A DNA stretch of 21,054 nt from the NCBI GenBank assembly GCA_050013915.1, contig JBEKEI010000070.1:1-21054 (forward strand), written 5' to 3'. Below, piece by piece: positions 1-8,007 of the stretch. Position 1 is the first letter of the stretch, and the number at the start of each line of letters is the position of its first letter. The notes under the pieces were generated by a model. That model had not been told where the DNA came from. It made no database searches and saw only the letters and a program-made list of their open reading frames with translations. The translations under genes were made by a program, and so were the position numbers. This stretch comes from Roseiarcus sp050013915. Its GTDB lineage: Bacteria > Pseudomonadota > Alphaproteobacteria > Rhizobiales > Beijerinckiaceae.

Positions 1-602
1 CGGCGCCGGCGGCGCCGACCGGGCCGGTCAGCCTCGAACTGCAGCCGATGCAATCGCCCTGGACCAAGATCTGCGGCAAGGACCAGGCCTCGAGCAAGGA
101 GGTCTGCTACACGACCCGCGATTTTGGTCAGGCGCTCGACCAGCCGCCCACGCTCGCCGTCGCGGTCTACCAGATGTCCGGCGAGGAGAAGCGCATCGCC
201 CGCTTCCTGCTGCCGGTCGCGCTGATGCTCAAGCCCGGATTCCGGCTCATCATCGACAAGGGCGAACCGATCGCCGGCGCCTTCGCGATCTGTTTCCCCA
301 ACGGCTGCTTCGCCGAGGCCGAGCTCAACGGCCCGACGATCAGCGCGTTGAAGAAGGCGCAGACCGCGGTGGTCCAGGTTCACAATCAGAGCAACAACAT
401 CGTCAGCTTCACGCTGCCGATGAAGGATTTCGGCGCCGCGTTCGACGGTCCGCCCACCGACCTGCAGAAGATCGAGCAGCAGAACAAGGCGCTGCAGGAA
501 CAGCTCCAGGACAAGGCGCAAAAGGAGCGCGAACAACTCGAAAAGCAGAACGCCCAGCAGACCGCGCCCCAGGCTCCCGCCGCGCCGCAGCCGCCCAAGT
601 GA
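1..602 (+). CDS. Invasion-associated locus B (IalB) family protein, 5' end missing
   Basis: The reading frame is open from the left edge, so the start and signal peptide lie outside the window; an internal ATG at 48 is probably not the start because coding-like sequence (Ala/Pro-rich, then VSLELQP) precedes it. What is visible is an IalB domain: W-x-K-I-C near the beginning, a second cysteine in KEVCYTT, and the paired cysteines of CFPNGC about 90 residues in, which in this family form disulfides in the periplasm. The last 45 residues are a Gln/Glu/Lys-rich helix of coiled-coil type followed by an Ala/Pro/Gln tail, a common decoration in Hyphomicrobiales. IalB was named for host invasion by Bartonella, but most homologues are in free-living bacteria and have no proven role. 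It converges on hspQ, 38 bases away. Confidence 0.85.
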   Translation, partial: APAAPTGPVSLELQPMQSPWTKICGKDQASSKEVCYTTRDFGQALDQPPTLAVAVYQMSGEEKRIARFLLPVALMLKPGFRLIIDKGEPIAGAFAICFPNGCFAEAELNGPTISALKKAQTAVVQVHNQSNNIVSFTLPMKDFGAAFDGPPTDLQKIEQQNKALQEQLQDKAQKEREQLEKQNAQQTAPQAPAAPQPPK

Positions 603-614
603 GCGCGGCGGCGG

Positions 615-640
615 GCCGTCCGCGACCGATCGCGGGCGGT
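615..640. terminator. Hairpin between convergent ialB-like gene and hspQ
   Basis: A GC-rich inverted repeat (616-625 with 630-639, loop CCGA, one G-T wobble) occupies almost the whole gap between two converging genes. It lacks a real T-run on either side, so its role as a bidirectional terminator is inferred from position and stem strength only. Confidence 0.5.
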
Positions 641-976
641 TCAGCTGGCGCGATGACTCATCCGCATGCGGTAGGAGCCATCCTCGCCGCGAACGAACAT
701 TTCGTCGATCTGCGGGTTGCTCCTGACCGGCTCGCCCGATTCGTCCGGCAGCAGGTTCTGCTCGGACACATAGGCGACGTATTGGGTTTCCGCGTTCTCG
801 GCGAACAGATGATAGAACGGCTGATCCTTCGCCGGCCGCACTTCGGCGGGAATCTGGCGCCACCATTCGTCGGTATTGGCGAAAACCGGATCGACGTCAT
901 AGATGACGCCCCGGAACGGGTAGATGCGGTGTCTGACCACCTGGCCAATTCCGAACTTGGCGACCCGCGCTTTCAT
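641..976 (-). CDS. hspQ: Heat shock protein HspQ (YccV-like)
   Basis: A protein of 111 residues that matches the small HspQ/YccV family over its whole length. Recognisable features are the opening KFGIGQVVRHRIYPFRGVIYDVDP, the tryptophan pair in DEWW, and the block PFYHLFAENAETQYVAYVSEQNLLPD. In enterobacteria HspQ is a cytosolic heat-shock protein that binds hemimethylated DNA in vitro and acts as a specificity-enhancing factor for the Lon protease. The usual length is about 105-120 residues, so the gene is complete. No strong Shine-Dalgarno is visible close to the ATG at 976; an AGAAGG lies slightly far upstream. It stands alone, converging on the ialB-like gene and separated by 116 bases from the CoA lyase gene behind it. 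Confidence 0.93.
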   Translation of the reverse strand: MKARVAKFGIGQVVRHRIYPFRGVIYDVDPVFANTDEWWRQIPAEVRPAKDQPFYHLFAENAETQYVAYVSEQNLLPDESGEPVRSNPQIDEMFVRGEDGSYRMRMSHRAS

Positions 977-1092
977 CGCAATTCTACGCCTTCTTCCCGA
1001 TCGGCTGGTTACGCTCGGGGGCGTCGGGAGTCAATTCCTCGCCAGCCAAGGAGGGCTCTGGCCCGCCGCGCGCCCCGCTGGCTCGCCTCCGC

Positions 1093-2136
1093 TCAGAGGC
1101 CATAGAGGGCGGCGAAGGCGCTGTCCTTTCCCGCGACCTGGCGCGCGAGGTCGACGATCACCTTGGCCTGCTTCCAGGTGGCGTCGTCCTGCATCCTGCC
1201 GTCGATCATCACCGCGCCCGATCCGTCCGGCATCGCGGCGAGGATTCGCCGTGCGAACGCCACTTCCGCCGGGTCCGGCGAGAAGACCCGCTTGGCGATC
1301 GCGATCTGGCTGGGATGGAGGGTCCAGGCGCCGGCGCAGCCGAGCAGGAATGCATTGCGGAACTGCGCCTCGCAGCCCTCGGGATCGGCGAAATCGCCGA
1401 ACGGCCCGTAGAAGGGCTTGACTCCATTCGCCGCGCAGGCGTCGACCATCCGCGCGATCGTGTAGTGCCAGGGATCCTGCTGGGCGGCGCCGCGCGGGCC
1501 GCCGTCGGCGCCGGGATCGGCGATGACGCGATAGTCGGGATGGCCGCCGCCGACCCGCGTCGTCTTCATCGCCCGCGAGGCGGCGAGGTCGGCCGGGCCC
1601 AGACTCATGCCATGCAGCCGCGGCGAGGCGCGGGCGATGGCGGCGACGTTGTTGACGCCCTCGGCGGTCTCGAGAATGGCGTGGACGAGAATCGGCCTGC
1701 CGATCGCGTGGCGCGCCTCGAGCAGCCCCAGATATTGATCGATGAAATGGATGTCCCAGGGACCCTCGACCTTCGGCAGCATGACGACGTCGAGCCGGTC
1801 GCCGATCTCGCCGACCAATCGGGTCATGTCGTCGAGAAACCATGGCGAATTGAGCGCGTTGACGCGCGCCCACAGGCCGGTGGCGGACAGGTCGATTTCG
1901 CGCGCCATCGCGATCAGGCCCTCCCGCGCCGCCGCCTTGGCTTCGATCGGGATCGCGTCCTCGAGGTTGCCGAGGATGACATCGACCGCTCCGACCAGCG
2001 CGCCCGCCTTGAGGCGGAGCTTTTCGACGTGCGGCGGCACGAAGTGGATCATCCGCTCGAGTCGCGGCGGCAATTCGCGATAGGGGGCCGGCGCCCCGAT
2101 GGCGAGCGGCTCGAAGAATTTGCGTGGGGCTTTCAT
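1093..2136 (-). CDS. HpcH/HpaI aldolase / CitE-like CoA-ester lyase (malyl-CoA lyase type)
   Basis: Predicted 347-residue cytosolic lyase that would split a 3-hydroxyacyl-CoA such as L-malyl-CoA or beta-methylmalyl-CoA into glyoxylate and an acyl-CoA. CitE-superfamily marks are present in order: GNLEDA (Glu 59, Asp 60, near the Mg site), RVNALNSPW from residue 91, MLPKVEGPWD from 119, ETAEGVNNV from 156 (metal-binding Glu) and SLGPADLAA from 178. I placed the start at 2136 because AGGAG sits 7 bases before that ATG; the frame stays open further upstream but the sequence there is low-complexity Arg/Pro. Mcl enzymes serve the serine cycle and the ethylmalonyl-CoA pathway; citramalyl-CoA or another substrate cannot be excluded. 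It follows the AsmA gene by 79 bases on the same strand, with a hairpin between. Confidence 0.85.
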   Translation of the reverse strand: MKAPRKFFEPLAIGAPAPYRELPPRLERMIHFVPPHVEKLRLKAGALVGAVDVILGNLEDAIPIEAKAAAREGLIAMAREIDLSATGLWARVNALNSPWFLDDMTRLVGEIGDRLDVVMLPKVEGPWDIHFIDQYLGLLEARHAIGRPILVHAILETAEGVNNVAAIARASPRLHGMSLGPADLAASRAMKTTRVGGGHPDYRVIADPGADGGPRGAAQQDPWHYTIARMVDACAANGVKPFYGPFGDFADPEGCEAQFRNAFLLGCAGAWTLHPSQIAIAKRVFSPDPAEVAFARRILAAMPDGSGAVMIDGRMQDDATWKQAKVIVDLARQVAGKDSAFAALYGL

Positions 2137-2188
2137 GGCGGGCTCCTGAGCATCCCCGGGATTCGGAACGGCCGCGCGCCGCGTCGTT

Positions 2189-2214
2189 CCCGGCGTCGGC
2201 GGATTCGCGCCGGG
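2189..2214 (-). terminator. Hairpin just after the AsmA-family stop codon
   Basis: A perfect 7-base stem (2189-2195 with 2208-2214, 12-base loop) starts one base past the stop codon of the AsmA-like gene. No T-run follows on the minus strand. It could attenuate read-through into the CoA lyase gene or merely protect the transcript end. Confidence 0.35.
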
Positions 2215-2215
2215 A

Positions 2216-3976
2216 TCAACCGCCGCCGACGAACGGCTTGATGGCGGGCGCGGACCACGGCCCGTCGATCTCGAATTCCAACTCCGGGCCCTGCGGCGCG
2301 GGCGCGCCGCGCTCGTCGGTCTGGATCGCTGTCGCGCGCGCCGACACCTGGCGCGCGAGGACATCCACGGCGCCGGAGAGGTCGACGTCGACGCCGGCGC
2401 CGGTCAGGGTGGCGTTGATGAGGCCCCGGCCGCCTCTGGCGACCGCCAGGCTCGCGACCGCCCGGGCGAACACTGTGCGGCCCATCCGCATGTCGTTGAA
2501 GACGTCGATCGGCCGGCGCTCGCTGCGCCGCAACGCCTCCTCGAAACTCAATCCGTCGACGATTCCCGCGGCCAGCTGGATCGTCGCCTTGCCCTCGAGC
2601 GCCTCGGCGAAGGTCGCCAGGCTGTCGCCGACGGAGTCGAAGGCGAACTCGCCGCCGCCCTGGCCGGAGTAGGAGCTCCAGCCGAAATCGCCGCACAAGG
2701 CCCCGATGTCGGCGTTGGCGAGGCTCGCCGACGCATGCGCCCGGACTCCGGCGGGCGCCGGAGCGAGGGCGACCTCAGCCTTGAGAATCCCGCCGTAGAC
2801 GGTCGCTTCCGCCAGCGTGGCCGTCAACCGGCCATCCTTGCCGACCAGTTCGATCGCCGCGTCGGCCAGCGGACGGCCGCGCCATTTGACCTGGGCGGCC
2901 GAAATCCTCAGGTCGAAATCGAGCGCGCCCAGAGGCGTGAGGCTGAACGGGGCCGCGCTCCAGCCCCGGTCCCCGGACAGCTCGGCGGCGGCGCGCGCGA
3001 TTCCCGGCTCGAGATCGAGCAGTTCGGCGGCCAGCGAGCCCGACACTGCGAGGCGTTTCGCCGACCCGGTGAAGGCCAGCGCGCCCTCGAGGCTCTGGTC
3101 CAGCAGGTTCAGACGCATCGCGCTCAGCGTGACCATCTGCGCATTGGTCGCCAATTGCCCGGAGACGCCGATTCGCCCGTCCGAGAGATCCGAGGCGATC
3201 GAGACGCCGAGTAGCCGCCGCAGCGCCGAAGTGGACAGGATTTCGGCCGAAACCGACCCTTCGAAGCGGGCCGGCCCGGCGGAAACCTCGCCCCTGAATT
3301 CGAAATGCGCATTGCGCGAGGCGACCGACAGAGCGCCGTCCGAACGACCCCCGTTGAGCAGGTCGGCGGGGGCGCCGAGCCGCGCCGCCACGGCGAGCCG
3401 CTCGTCGCGCCAGGTCGCATGCGCGTCGATGCGCAGCGGGGAATCCAGGCTCGGCCAATTCAGCGTCCCCTCGACGTCCTCGACGATCGTGTCGATCCCG
3501 CCGGCGGCGCTGACGATTCGCAGCAGTCCGCCCTGCAACTCGAGCGCGCCGAGCGGCGCCGGGTCGGCGACGGCGGTCCTGGCGCGCATGGTCGCCGCTA
3601 TCGCGCTGCCCGACGCGAACGGCCGCGTGTCGAGATCCACGAGGATCGTCGGCTGGCGCAGCCTCGCGCTCGCGGGTTCGAAGCGACCCATGAGCAGCGG
3701 CAGCAGGGCGAGGCGGACGCTCGCCTCGGGCGCCGTCAGGATCGGCTCCATGTCCTGCCCGCGCACTTCGACATCGACCATTTGAAGCGCGGGCCAGGGC
3801 AGCAGGCTCAGCCGGACCCGCGCCGGGCGTCGCAATTCCAGGCCGAGCGAATGCGCGAGGCTCGCGCGCGTCCGTTCGACGACGGCCGCGGAGGAAATCG
3901 GCCATTGATGGAATCCGGCCGGCAGAGCCAGGAGCGCGACGCACGTCGCCGCCGCCCAAATCGCACGTGAGCGCAT
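2216..3976 (-). CDS. AsmA-family protein
   Basis: A 586-residue protein with one N-terminal hydrophobic segment (about residues 5-22: AIWAAATCVALLALPAG) followed by a long, strand-rich, Ala/Leu-rich body, as in AsmA. The C-terminal third carries the typical AsmA block: GALCGDFGW, then SGQGGGEFAFDSVGDSLA, then LEGKATIQLAAGIVDGLSFEEALRR and a closing FEIDGPWSAP. AsmA-like proteins are anchored in the inner membrane with most of the chain in the periplasm, and are now thought to help lipid transport between membranes. Length is close to that of E. coli AsmA (about 617). The ATG at 3976 has AGGAAAG upstream; an ATG four bases earlier is in a different frame. It precedes the CoA lyase gene on the same strand. 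Confidence 0.82.
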   Translation of the reverse strand: MRSRAIWAAATCVALLALPAGFHQWPISSAAVVERTRASLAHSLGLELRRPARVRLSLLPWPALQMVDVEVRGQDMEPILTAPEASVRLALLPLLMGRFEPASARLRQPTILVDLDTRPFASGSAIAATMRARTAVADPAPLGALELQGGLLRIVSAAGGIDTIVEDVEGTLNWPSLDSPLRIDAHATWRDERLAVAARLGAPADLLNGGRSDGALSVASRNAHFEFRGEVSAGPARFEGSVSAEILSTSALRRLLGVSIASDLSDGRIGVSGQLATNAQMVTLSAMRLNLLDQSLEGALAFTGSAKRLAVSGSLAAELLDLEPGIARAAAELSGDRGWSAAPFSLTPLGALDFDLRISAAQVKWRGRPLADAAIELVGKDGRLTATLAEATVYGGILKAEVALAPAPAGVRAHASASLANADIGALCGDFGWSSYSGQGGGEFAFDSVGDSLATFAEALEGKATIQLAAGIVDGLSFEEALRRSERRPIDVFNDMRMGRTVFARAVASLAVARGGRGLINATLTGAGVDVDLSGAVDVLARQVSARATAIQTDERGAPAPQGPELEFEIDGPWSAPAIKPFVGGG

Positions 3977-4155
3977 TCATTCTTTCCTGGCGAACCGGAA
4001 GGACAGGTCGAAGTTGCCTCGCGACTCGCGCCCGCGTCTATAACGAATCTCGATCCGTATGAATCCGGAACGGGATCGCCGCCCCGGCCGCGAAAGCCGC
4101 CGTTGCGCCGCCCCTGCGCCGCCGGACCCGGCGGGAACGGCGCCGAACGGCGGGT

Positions 4156-5115
4156 TCAGTTTCGCGCCGAATCGATCGGTTCGGCGAAGCGGATCGACCG
4201 GTTCGCCGCGGCCTCGCGCGCTGGATCGACGGGCGGCGCGGCGAACGCGATCTCGGCTCTGCGCGGCGGCGCGAGAGCGGCGACGGACTGCGGCAGGTTG
4301 GGCAGCGTCGCGCGCTCGATCGCGGCCAGAGCCGTCCGTTTCTCGCTCGACATCGAGGCGTCGGCGAGGCGGGTGAAATCGGCCAGGACGTAGGGAGCGT
4401 GGCCGCCGCCCTTGAAGACCAGGAACCCCGAAGCGGTCATGATCGAATCGCCACTGCGCAGCGTGAAATCGTTCGCGAGCGGGAAGGCGCCGCCGGCGCG
4501 CCGATGGCAGGTGCAGGATTTCGCGGTCGACACCCGGTTGTCGAACGCGGTCGGCAGCGCGCTATAGGGCGCGCCGTCCCGCGACACGGCGTCCTGGATC
4601 CGGTCCGAGCCGGCCGGTTCGATGAACAACCGCGTCGGCGAATCCGGGCACAGGCCCGAACAGGCCGCTTCGTGGTTGTTCAGATCGCTCTCGCTCGAAA
4701 ACGCGCCGACAGGGAAGAAATAGCCGTCGCAGAGACGCACGCACACCGAGTGGCGGGGCAGCGAGGCGAGCGCGCGCATCGCCCCGAGGTTCGCCGCCGC
4801 CTTCGCCGGCTTATGGCGGGCGTCGGGATTGACGGGGCTCGATTCGATCGTTCGGAGCGCGTTCGCGGCGCCGGCCGGCGTTCTCCACGCGAGGCGCTGC
4901 GACTGCCCGACGATGAAGCCGAGCGGACCGCTCGCGCCGGTGACGATCCCCGCCGCGATCCCGGCCTGCAGCGAACCCAGACCGATCGCGAGCAGACCGG
5001 CGCCGGCGACGAAGGCCGCCCGCGTCCTGCGGGGCCGCGCGCCGACCCGTTCGAGCCATGAAACGGGTCCGGTCTGCGCCGCGCGCGGCGCGCCCCCGAC
5101 GGAAAGGCCAGTCAT
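4156..5115 (-). CDS. DUF2865 domain-containing protein
   Basis: A 319-residue protein with a hydrophobic stretch at residues 33-60 (probable membrane anchor or uncleaved signal) and a downstream domain whose cysteines match DUF2865: SVCVRLCDGYFFPVG (Cys 125, Cys 129), EAACSGLCPDSPTRLF (Cys 152, Cys 156) and a later CTC (201, 203). The even cysteine count suggests disulfides in the periplasm. DUF2865 is largely confined to Hyphomicrobiales and has no assigned function. I chose the ATG at 5115 because GAGGG lies six bases before it; an in-frame ATG at 5193 would add 26 unconserved-looking residues, has no ribosome site and overlaps a CtrA-type box, which fits a promoter better than coding sequence. 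Confidence 0.75.
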   Translation of the reverse strand: MTGLSVGGAPRAAQTGPVSWLERVGARPRRTRAAFVAGAGLLAIGLGSLQAGIAAGIVTGASGPLGFIVGQSQRLAWRTPAGAANALRTIESSPVNPDARHKPAKAAANLGAMRALASLPRHSVCVRLCDGYFFPVGAFSSESDLNNHEAACSGLCPDSPTRLFIEPAGSDRIQDAVSRDGAPYSALPTAFDNRVSTAKSCTCHRRAGGAFPLANDFTLRSGDSIMTASGFLVFKGGGHAPYVLADFTRLADASMSSEKRTALAAIERATLPNLPQSVAALAPPRRAEIAFAAPPVDPAREAAANRSIRFAEPIDSARN

Positions 5116-5174
5116 CCAACGCCCTCGGTTCCAGATGGTGAATGAACGAGTCGAGCGGCCTCCTGGGGAATTTC

Positions 5175-5190
5175 TTAACATGCTTTTAAC
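5175..5190. promoter_or_regulatory. CtrA-like binding box upstream of the DUF2865 gene
   Basis: The sequence reads TTAA, seven bases, TTAAC, which is the exact CtrA consensus of Caulobacter and rhizobia. It lies about 60-75 bases before the chosen start of the DUF2865 gene, where a promoter element is expected. A further GGTTAAC half-site occurs at 5228-5234. In a region this rich in G and C, such an AT-rich exact match is unlikely by chance, but binding is inferred. Confidence 0.6.
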
Positions 5191-5311
5191 CATCGCGAAT
5201 AGACGCGCGGTCGCGAATCCAAAAGATGGTTAACGCCGGCGTCCGGCACGGGGACGGGCGGCGGCAAACCGGCGGCGCGACGATTTGCGGCGCTGCGGCC
5301 CTGCCTCGCGA

Positions 5312-6358
5312 TCAGACGCTGCGGCGGCGTCGCTGGCGGTATTGATCCGTGACGACGGCGGCGATGATGACCGCGCCCTTGATGATTTCCTGATAATGGG
5401 CGTCGACATTGAGGAAGGTGAAGCCCGAGGTCAGGACCCCCAGGATGACCGTGCCGATCACGGTGCCGGTCAGCCTGCCGACGCCGCCCGACAGGGAGGT
5501 CCCGCCGATCACCGCCGCGGCGATCGCGTCGAGCTCGAAGCCGACGCCCACGCCCGCCTGTCCGCTTATCGCGCGCGCGGTCTGAACGATGCCGGCCAGG
5601 CCCGAGAGCAGGCCCGCGAGGCCGTAGACGACGACGATGTGGCGCTCGACATTGATGCCGGAGACCCGCGCGGCGAGCGGGTTGGCCCCGATCGCATAGG
5701 TGAATTTGCCATAGCGCGTGTAGCGCAGCGCGATATGGAAGATCGCCGCCACCACGAGGAAGATCACCACCGGCCACCAGCCGGCGCCGATCATCGCGTA
5801 GGACTCCTCGAGATTGCCGATCGGCTGGCCGTCTGTGTACCAATCAGCGATGCCGCGCGCGGACACCATCATGCCGAGCGTGGCGATGAACGGAGGAATC
5901 TTGGTCAGGGCGATCAGGCCGCCGTTGACGACGCCGGCGAGCAGCCCGCAGGCGAGCCCCGCCGCGACCGGAAAGAACGGGTTGAGGCCGGTCAGGCTCG
6001 GGTAGATCGCATGCGAGATCCCGGCGCTCTGGGCAAGGCTGGCGGCGATCATCGCAGTCATGCCGACCAACGAACCGGAGGAGAGATCGATGCCGCCCAT
6101 GATGATGATCTGGGTGACGCCGACCGCGATGATGCCGATCACCGCCTCCTGTAGGATCATGATCTTCAGGCGCAGCGGATTGGCCATGAAGCTCTGGCCG
6201 ACGAAGATCCAGCCGAGAACCTCGAACAGCAGCATCATGCCGATCATGACGCCCAGGATGCTGAGTTCCGGCGGCAACCGGCGGCGCGCCGCGACGGGCG
6301 CTTCGATAGGCCGGACGAGACTGGGCGCGGGTTCGGTGGTCACGGTCTCATTCCCCAT
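5312..6358 (-). CDS. CUT2-family sugar ABC transporter permease (RbsC/inositol type)
   Basis: A 348-residue inner-membrane permease of the ribose-type (CUT2) family, expected to work as a dimer with the ATPase encoded just upstream. It has a charged cytoplasmic N-terminus (about 30 residues), then eight to ten hydrophobic segments. The family signature is clear in IIIMGGIDLSSGSLVG (about residues 84-99), and GGTSLSGGVG with the following GTVIGTVILGVL matches the conserved late loop of RbsC-like permeases. The WYTDGQPIGNL segment resembles permeases annotated for myo-inositol. The ATG at 6358 has GAGAAG just upstream and is 17 bases after the ATPase stop, so the two are co-translated. It is the last gene of the transporter operon. 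Substrate is not shown by the sequence; an inositol derivative is inferred from the neighbouring oxygenase genes. Confidence 0.9.
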   Translation of the reverse strand: MGNETVTTEPAPSLVRPIEAPVAARRRLPPELSILGVMIGMMLLFEVLGWIFVGQSFMANPLRLKIMILQEAVIGIIAVGVTQIIIMGGIDLSSGSLVGMTAMIAASLAQSAGISHAIYPSLTGLNPFFPVAAGLACGLLAGVVNGGLIALTKIPPFIATLGMMVSARGIADWYTDGQPIGNLEESYAMIGAGWWPVVIFLVVAAIFHIALRYTRYGKFTYAIGANPLAARVSGINVERHIVVVYGLAGLLSGLAGIVQTARAISGQAGVGVGFELDAIAAAVIGGTSLSGGVGRLTGTVIGTVILGVLTSGFTFLNVDAHYQEIIKGAVIIAAVVTDQYRQRRRRSV

Positions 6359-6375
6359 CGCTTCTCGGGCGCGCG

Positions 6376-7914
6376 CTATTGCGACGCAAGCTCCATGATC
6401 TTGATCTGCGTTGCGTCCTTGCGGTCGACGATTCCGGTCATGCGTCCTTCGTGCATGACCAGCACGCGATCGCTCATCCCCAGCACCTCAGGCAGTTCGG
6501 AGGAGATCATCAGGACCGCGACGCCCTTGGCCGCGAGTTCGCTGATGAGTCGGTGGATCTCGGCCTTGGCGCCGACGTCGATGCCGCGCGTCGGCTCGTC
6601 GAGGATGAGGATGCTGGGATGGGTCATCAGCCAGCGCGCGATGAGGACTTTCTGCTGGTTGCCGCCCGACAGGTTCAGCACCGGCTCCTCGAGGTCGGGC
6701 GTGCGCACCCGCAGGCTCATCGCCTGCGCCCTGCAGAGGGCCGCGATCTCCTTCTGCTTGACGAATCCGGCGCGCACGAAGCCGCGGCGCAGCACCGCGA
6801 TCTGCATGTTGGCGGTGACGTCGAGGAGCAGGAAGCAGCCGGTCTCCTTGCGATCCTCGGTGAGGAAGGCCATGCCGGCGTCCATCGCGACGCCGGGATT
6901 GCGGATCGAAATCTCGCGCCCGCCGATGGCGATCGTTCCCGACGTTGCGGGCGACACGCCGAACAGCGTCTCGGCGACATTGCTTCGCCCCGAGCCGACC
7001 AGCCCCGCCAATCCGAGAATCTCGCCCTTGCGCAAGTCGAACGATATGTCGCGAAAACGCCCGTCGAGCGTCAGGTTGCGCACGCTGAGCGCGACGTCGC
7101 CGATCGGGACGGTCTGCTTGGGAAACATCTGGGTGACCTCGCGACCGACCATCAACTTTATGATGTCGTCGCGGGTCACCTCGGCAGCGGGGTGTTCGCC
7201 GACGAACTTGCCGTCGCGAAACACCGAGACCTCGTCGGCGATCTCGAACAGTTCGTTCATCTTGTGGGTGATGTAGACGATGCCCGTGCCCTGCGCCTTG
7301 AGGGTGCGGATGATCTTGAAGAGGTGATCGACTTCGTGATCGGTCAGCGCGGAGGTCGGCTCGTCCATGATGAGGATGTCGGATTCGTACGAAACCGCCT
7401 TGGCGATCTCGACCATCTGCCGGTTGGCGACGCTGAGGTCGCGCACCTCGGCGTCCGGATCGACCCCGATGTCGAGCCGGTCGAACAGGGCCTGGGTCTG
7501 GCGCCGCATCTCGTCGTGGCGCACCAGGCCGAAACGATTGAGCGGCTCGCGGCGAATCCAGACGTTCTCGGCGACCGTCATATAGGCCATCAGGTTCAGC
7601 TCCTGATGGATCATCGCGATCCCGTATTGCAGTGCGTCGAGCGGCGAGGCCAGCCGAATTTCGAGGCCCTTCAGCCGGAACGAGCCGGAATCGGGCTGAT
7701 AGATGCCGGCGATGATCTTCATCAGCGTCGACTTGCCGGCGCCGTTCTCGCCCATCAGCGCATGAACGTGGCCGCGCTTTAGCCGGAACGAAACATTGTC
7801 GAGGGCGAGCACGCCGGGAAAGGCCTTGCGGACGTTCTCCACCTCCAGCAGATATTCGGCGCCGGGCACGGCGCCGCTCCTGCGGACGACTTGCGCTGTC
7901 GTTGGGCTGAGCAT
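6376..7914 (-). CDS. CUT2-family sugar ABC transporter ATP-binding protein (RbsA/MglA type)
   Basis: A 512-residue ATPase with two nucleotide-binding domains, as usual for RbsA, MglA and inositol transporters. Domain 1 has Walker A GENGAGKST (55-63), Walker B ILIMDEPTSA (180-189) and a signature that reads LSVANRQMVEIAKA instead of the usual LSGGQ-like form. Domain 2 has the degenerate Walker A GLVGSGRSN (304-312), an intact LSGGNQQK signature (415-422) and ILILDEPTRGIDVG (435-448). This division, one canonical and one degenerate ATP site, is normal for the family. The binding-protein gene is 93 bases upstream with a strong hairpin in the gap; the permease gene is 17 bases downstream. The ribosome site before the ATG at 7914 is weak (GAGCGAG), which together with the hairpin would lower output relative to the binding protein. 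Confidence 0.93.
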   Translation of the reverse strand: MLSPTTAQVVRRSGAVPGAEYLLEVENVRKAFPGVLALDNVSFRLKRGHVHALMGENGAGKSTLMKIIAGIYQPDSGSFRLKGLEIRLASPLDALQYGIAMIHQELNLMAYMTVAENVWIRREPLNRFGLVRHDEMRRQTQALFDRLDIGVDPDAEVRDLSVANRQMVEIAKAVSYESDILIMDEPTSALTDHEVDHLFKIIRTLKAQGTGIVYITHKMNELFEIADEVSVFRDGKFVGEHPAAEVTRDDIIKLMVGREVTQMFPKQTVPIGDVALSVRNLTLDGRFRDISFDLRKGEILGLAGLVGSGRSNVAETLFGVSPATSGTIAIGGREISIRNPGVAMDAGMAFLTEDRKETGCFLLLDVTANMQIAVLRRGFVRAGFVKQKEIAALCRAQAMSLRVRTPDLEEPVLNLSGGNQQKVLIARWLMTHPSILILDEPTRGIDVGAKAEIHRLISELAAKGVAVLMISSELPEVLGMSDRVLVMHEGRMTGIVDRKDATQIKIMELASQ

Positions 7915-7975
7915 GACTCGCTCGATCGTGAAGGTAAGCGCCGCCGGCGGGCCGCGCCGCCGCGACGGGGCGTCG

Positions 7976-8001
7976 ACGCGGTCCGGCGCGCCGGACCGCG
8001 T
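7976..8001 (-). promoter_or_regulatory. Intercistronic hairpin between binding protein and ATPase genes
   Basis: A perfect 11-base inverted repeat (7976-7986 with 7991-8001, loop CGCG) begins seven bases after the stop codon of the binding-protein gene, inside the transporter operon. No T-run follows. Such hairpins in sugar ABC operons commonly stabilise the upstream mRNA and limit transcription onward, giving more binding protein than membrane subunits. That function is inferred here. Confidence 0.6.
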
Positions 8002-8007
8002 GGTGGC

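Noticed and set aside
4119..4134. CCGCCG/CGGCGG hairpin after the DUF2865 gene
   Set aside because: A 6-base GC stem without a T-run is expected often by chance in this composition.
5116..5193. Longer N-terminus for the DUF2865 protein from the ATG at 5193
   Set aside because: No ribosome site, unlikely residues, and overlap with a CtrA box; the ATG at 5115 has GAGGG in place.
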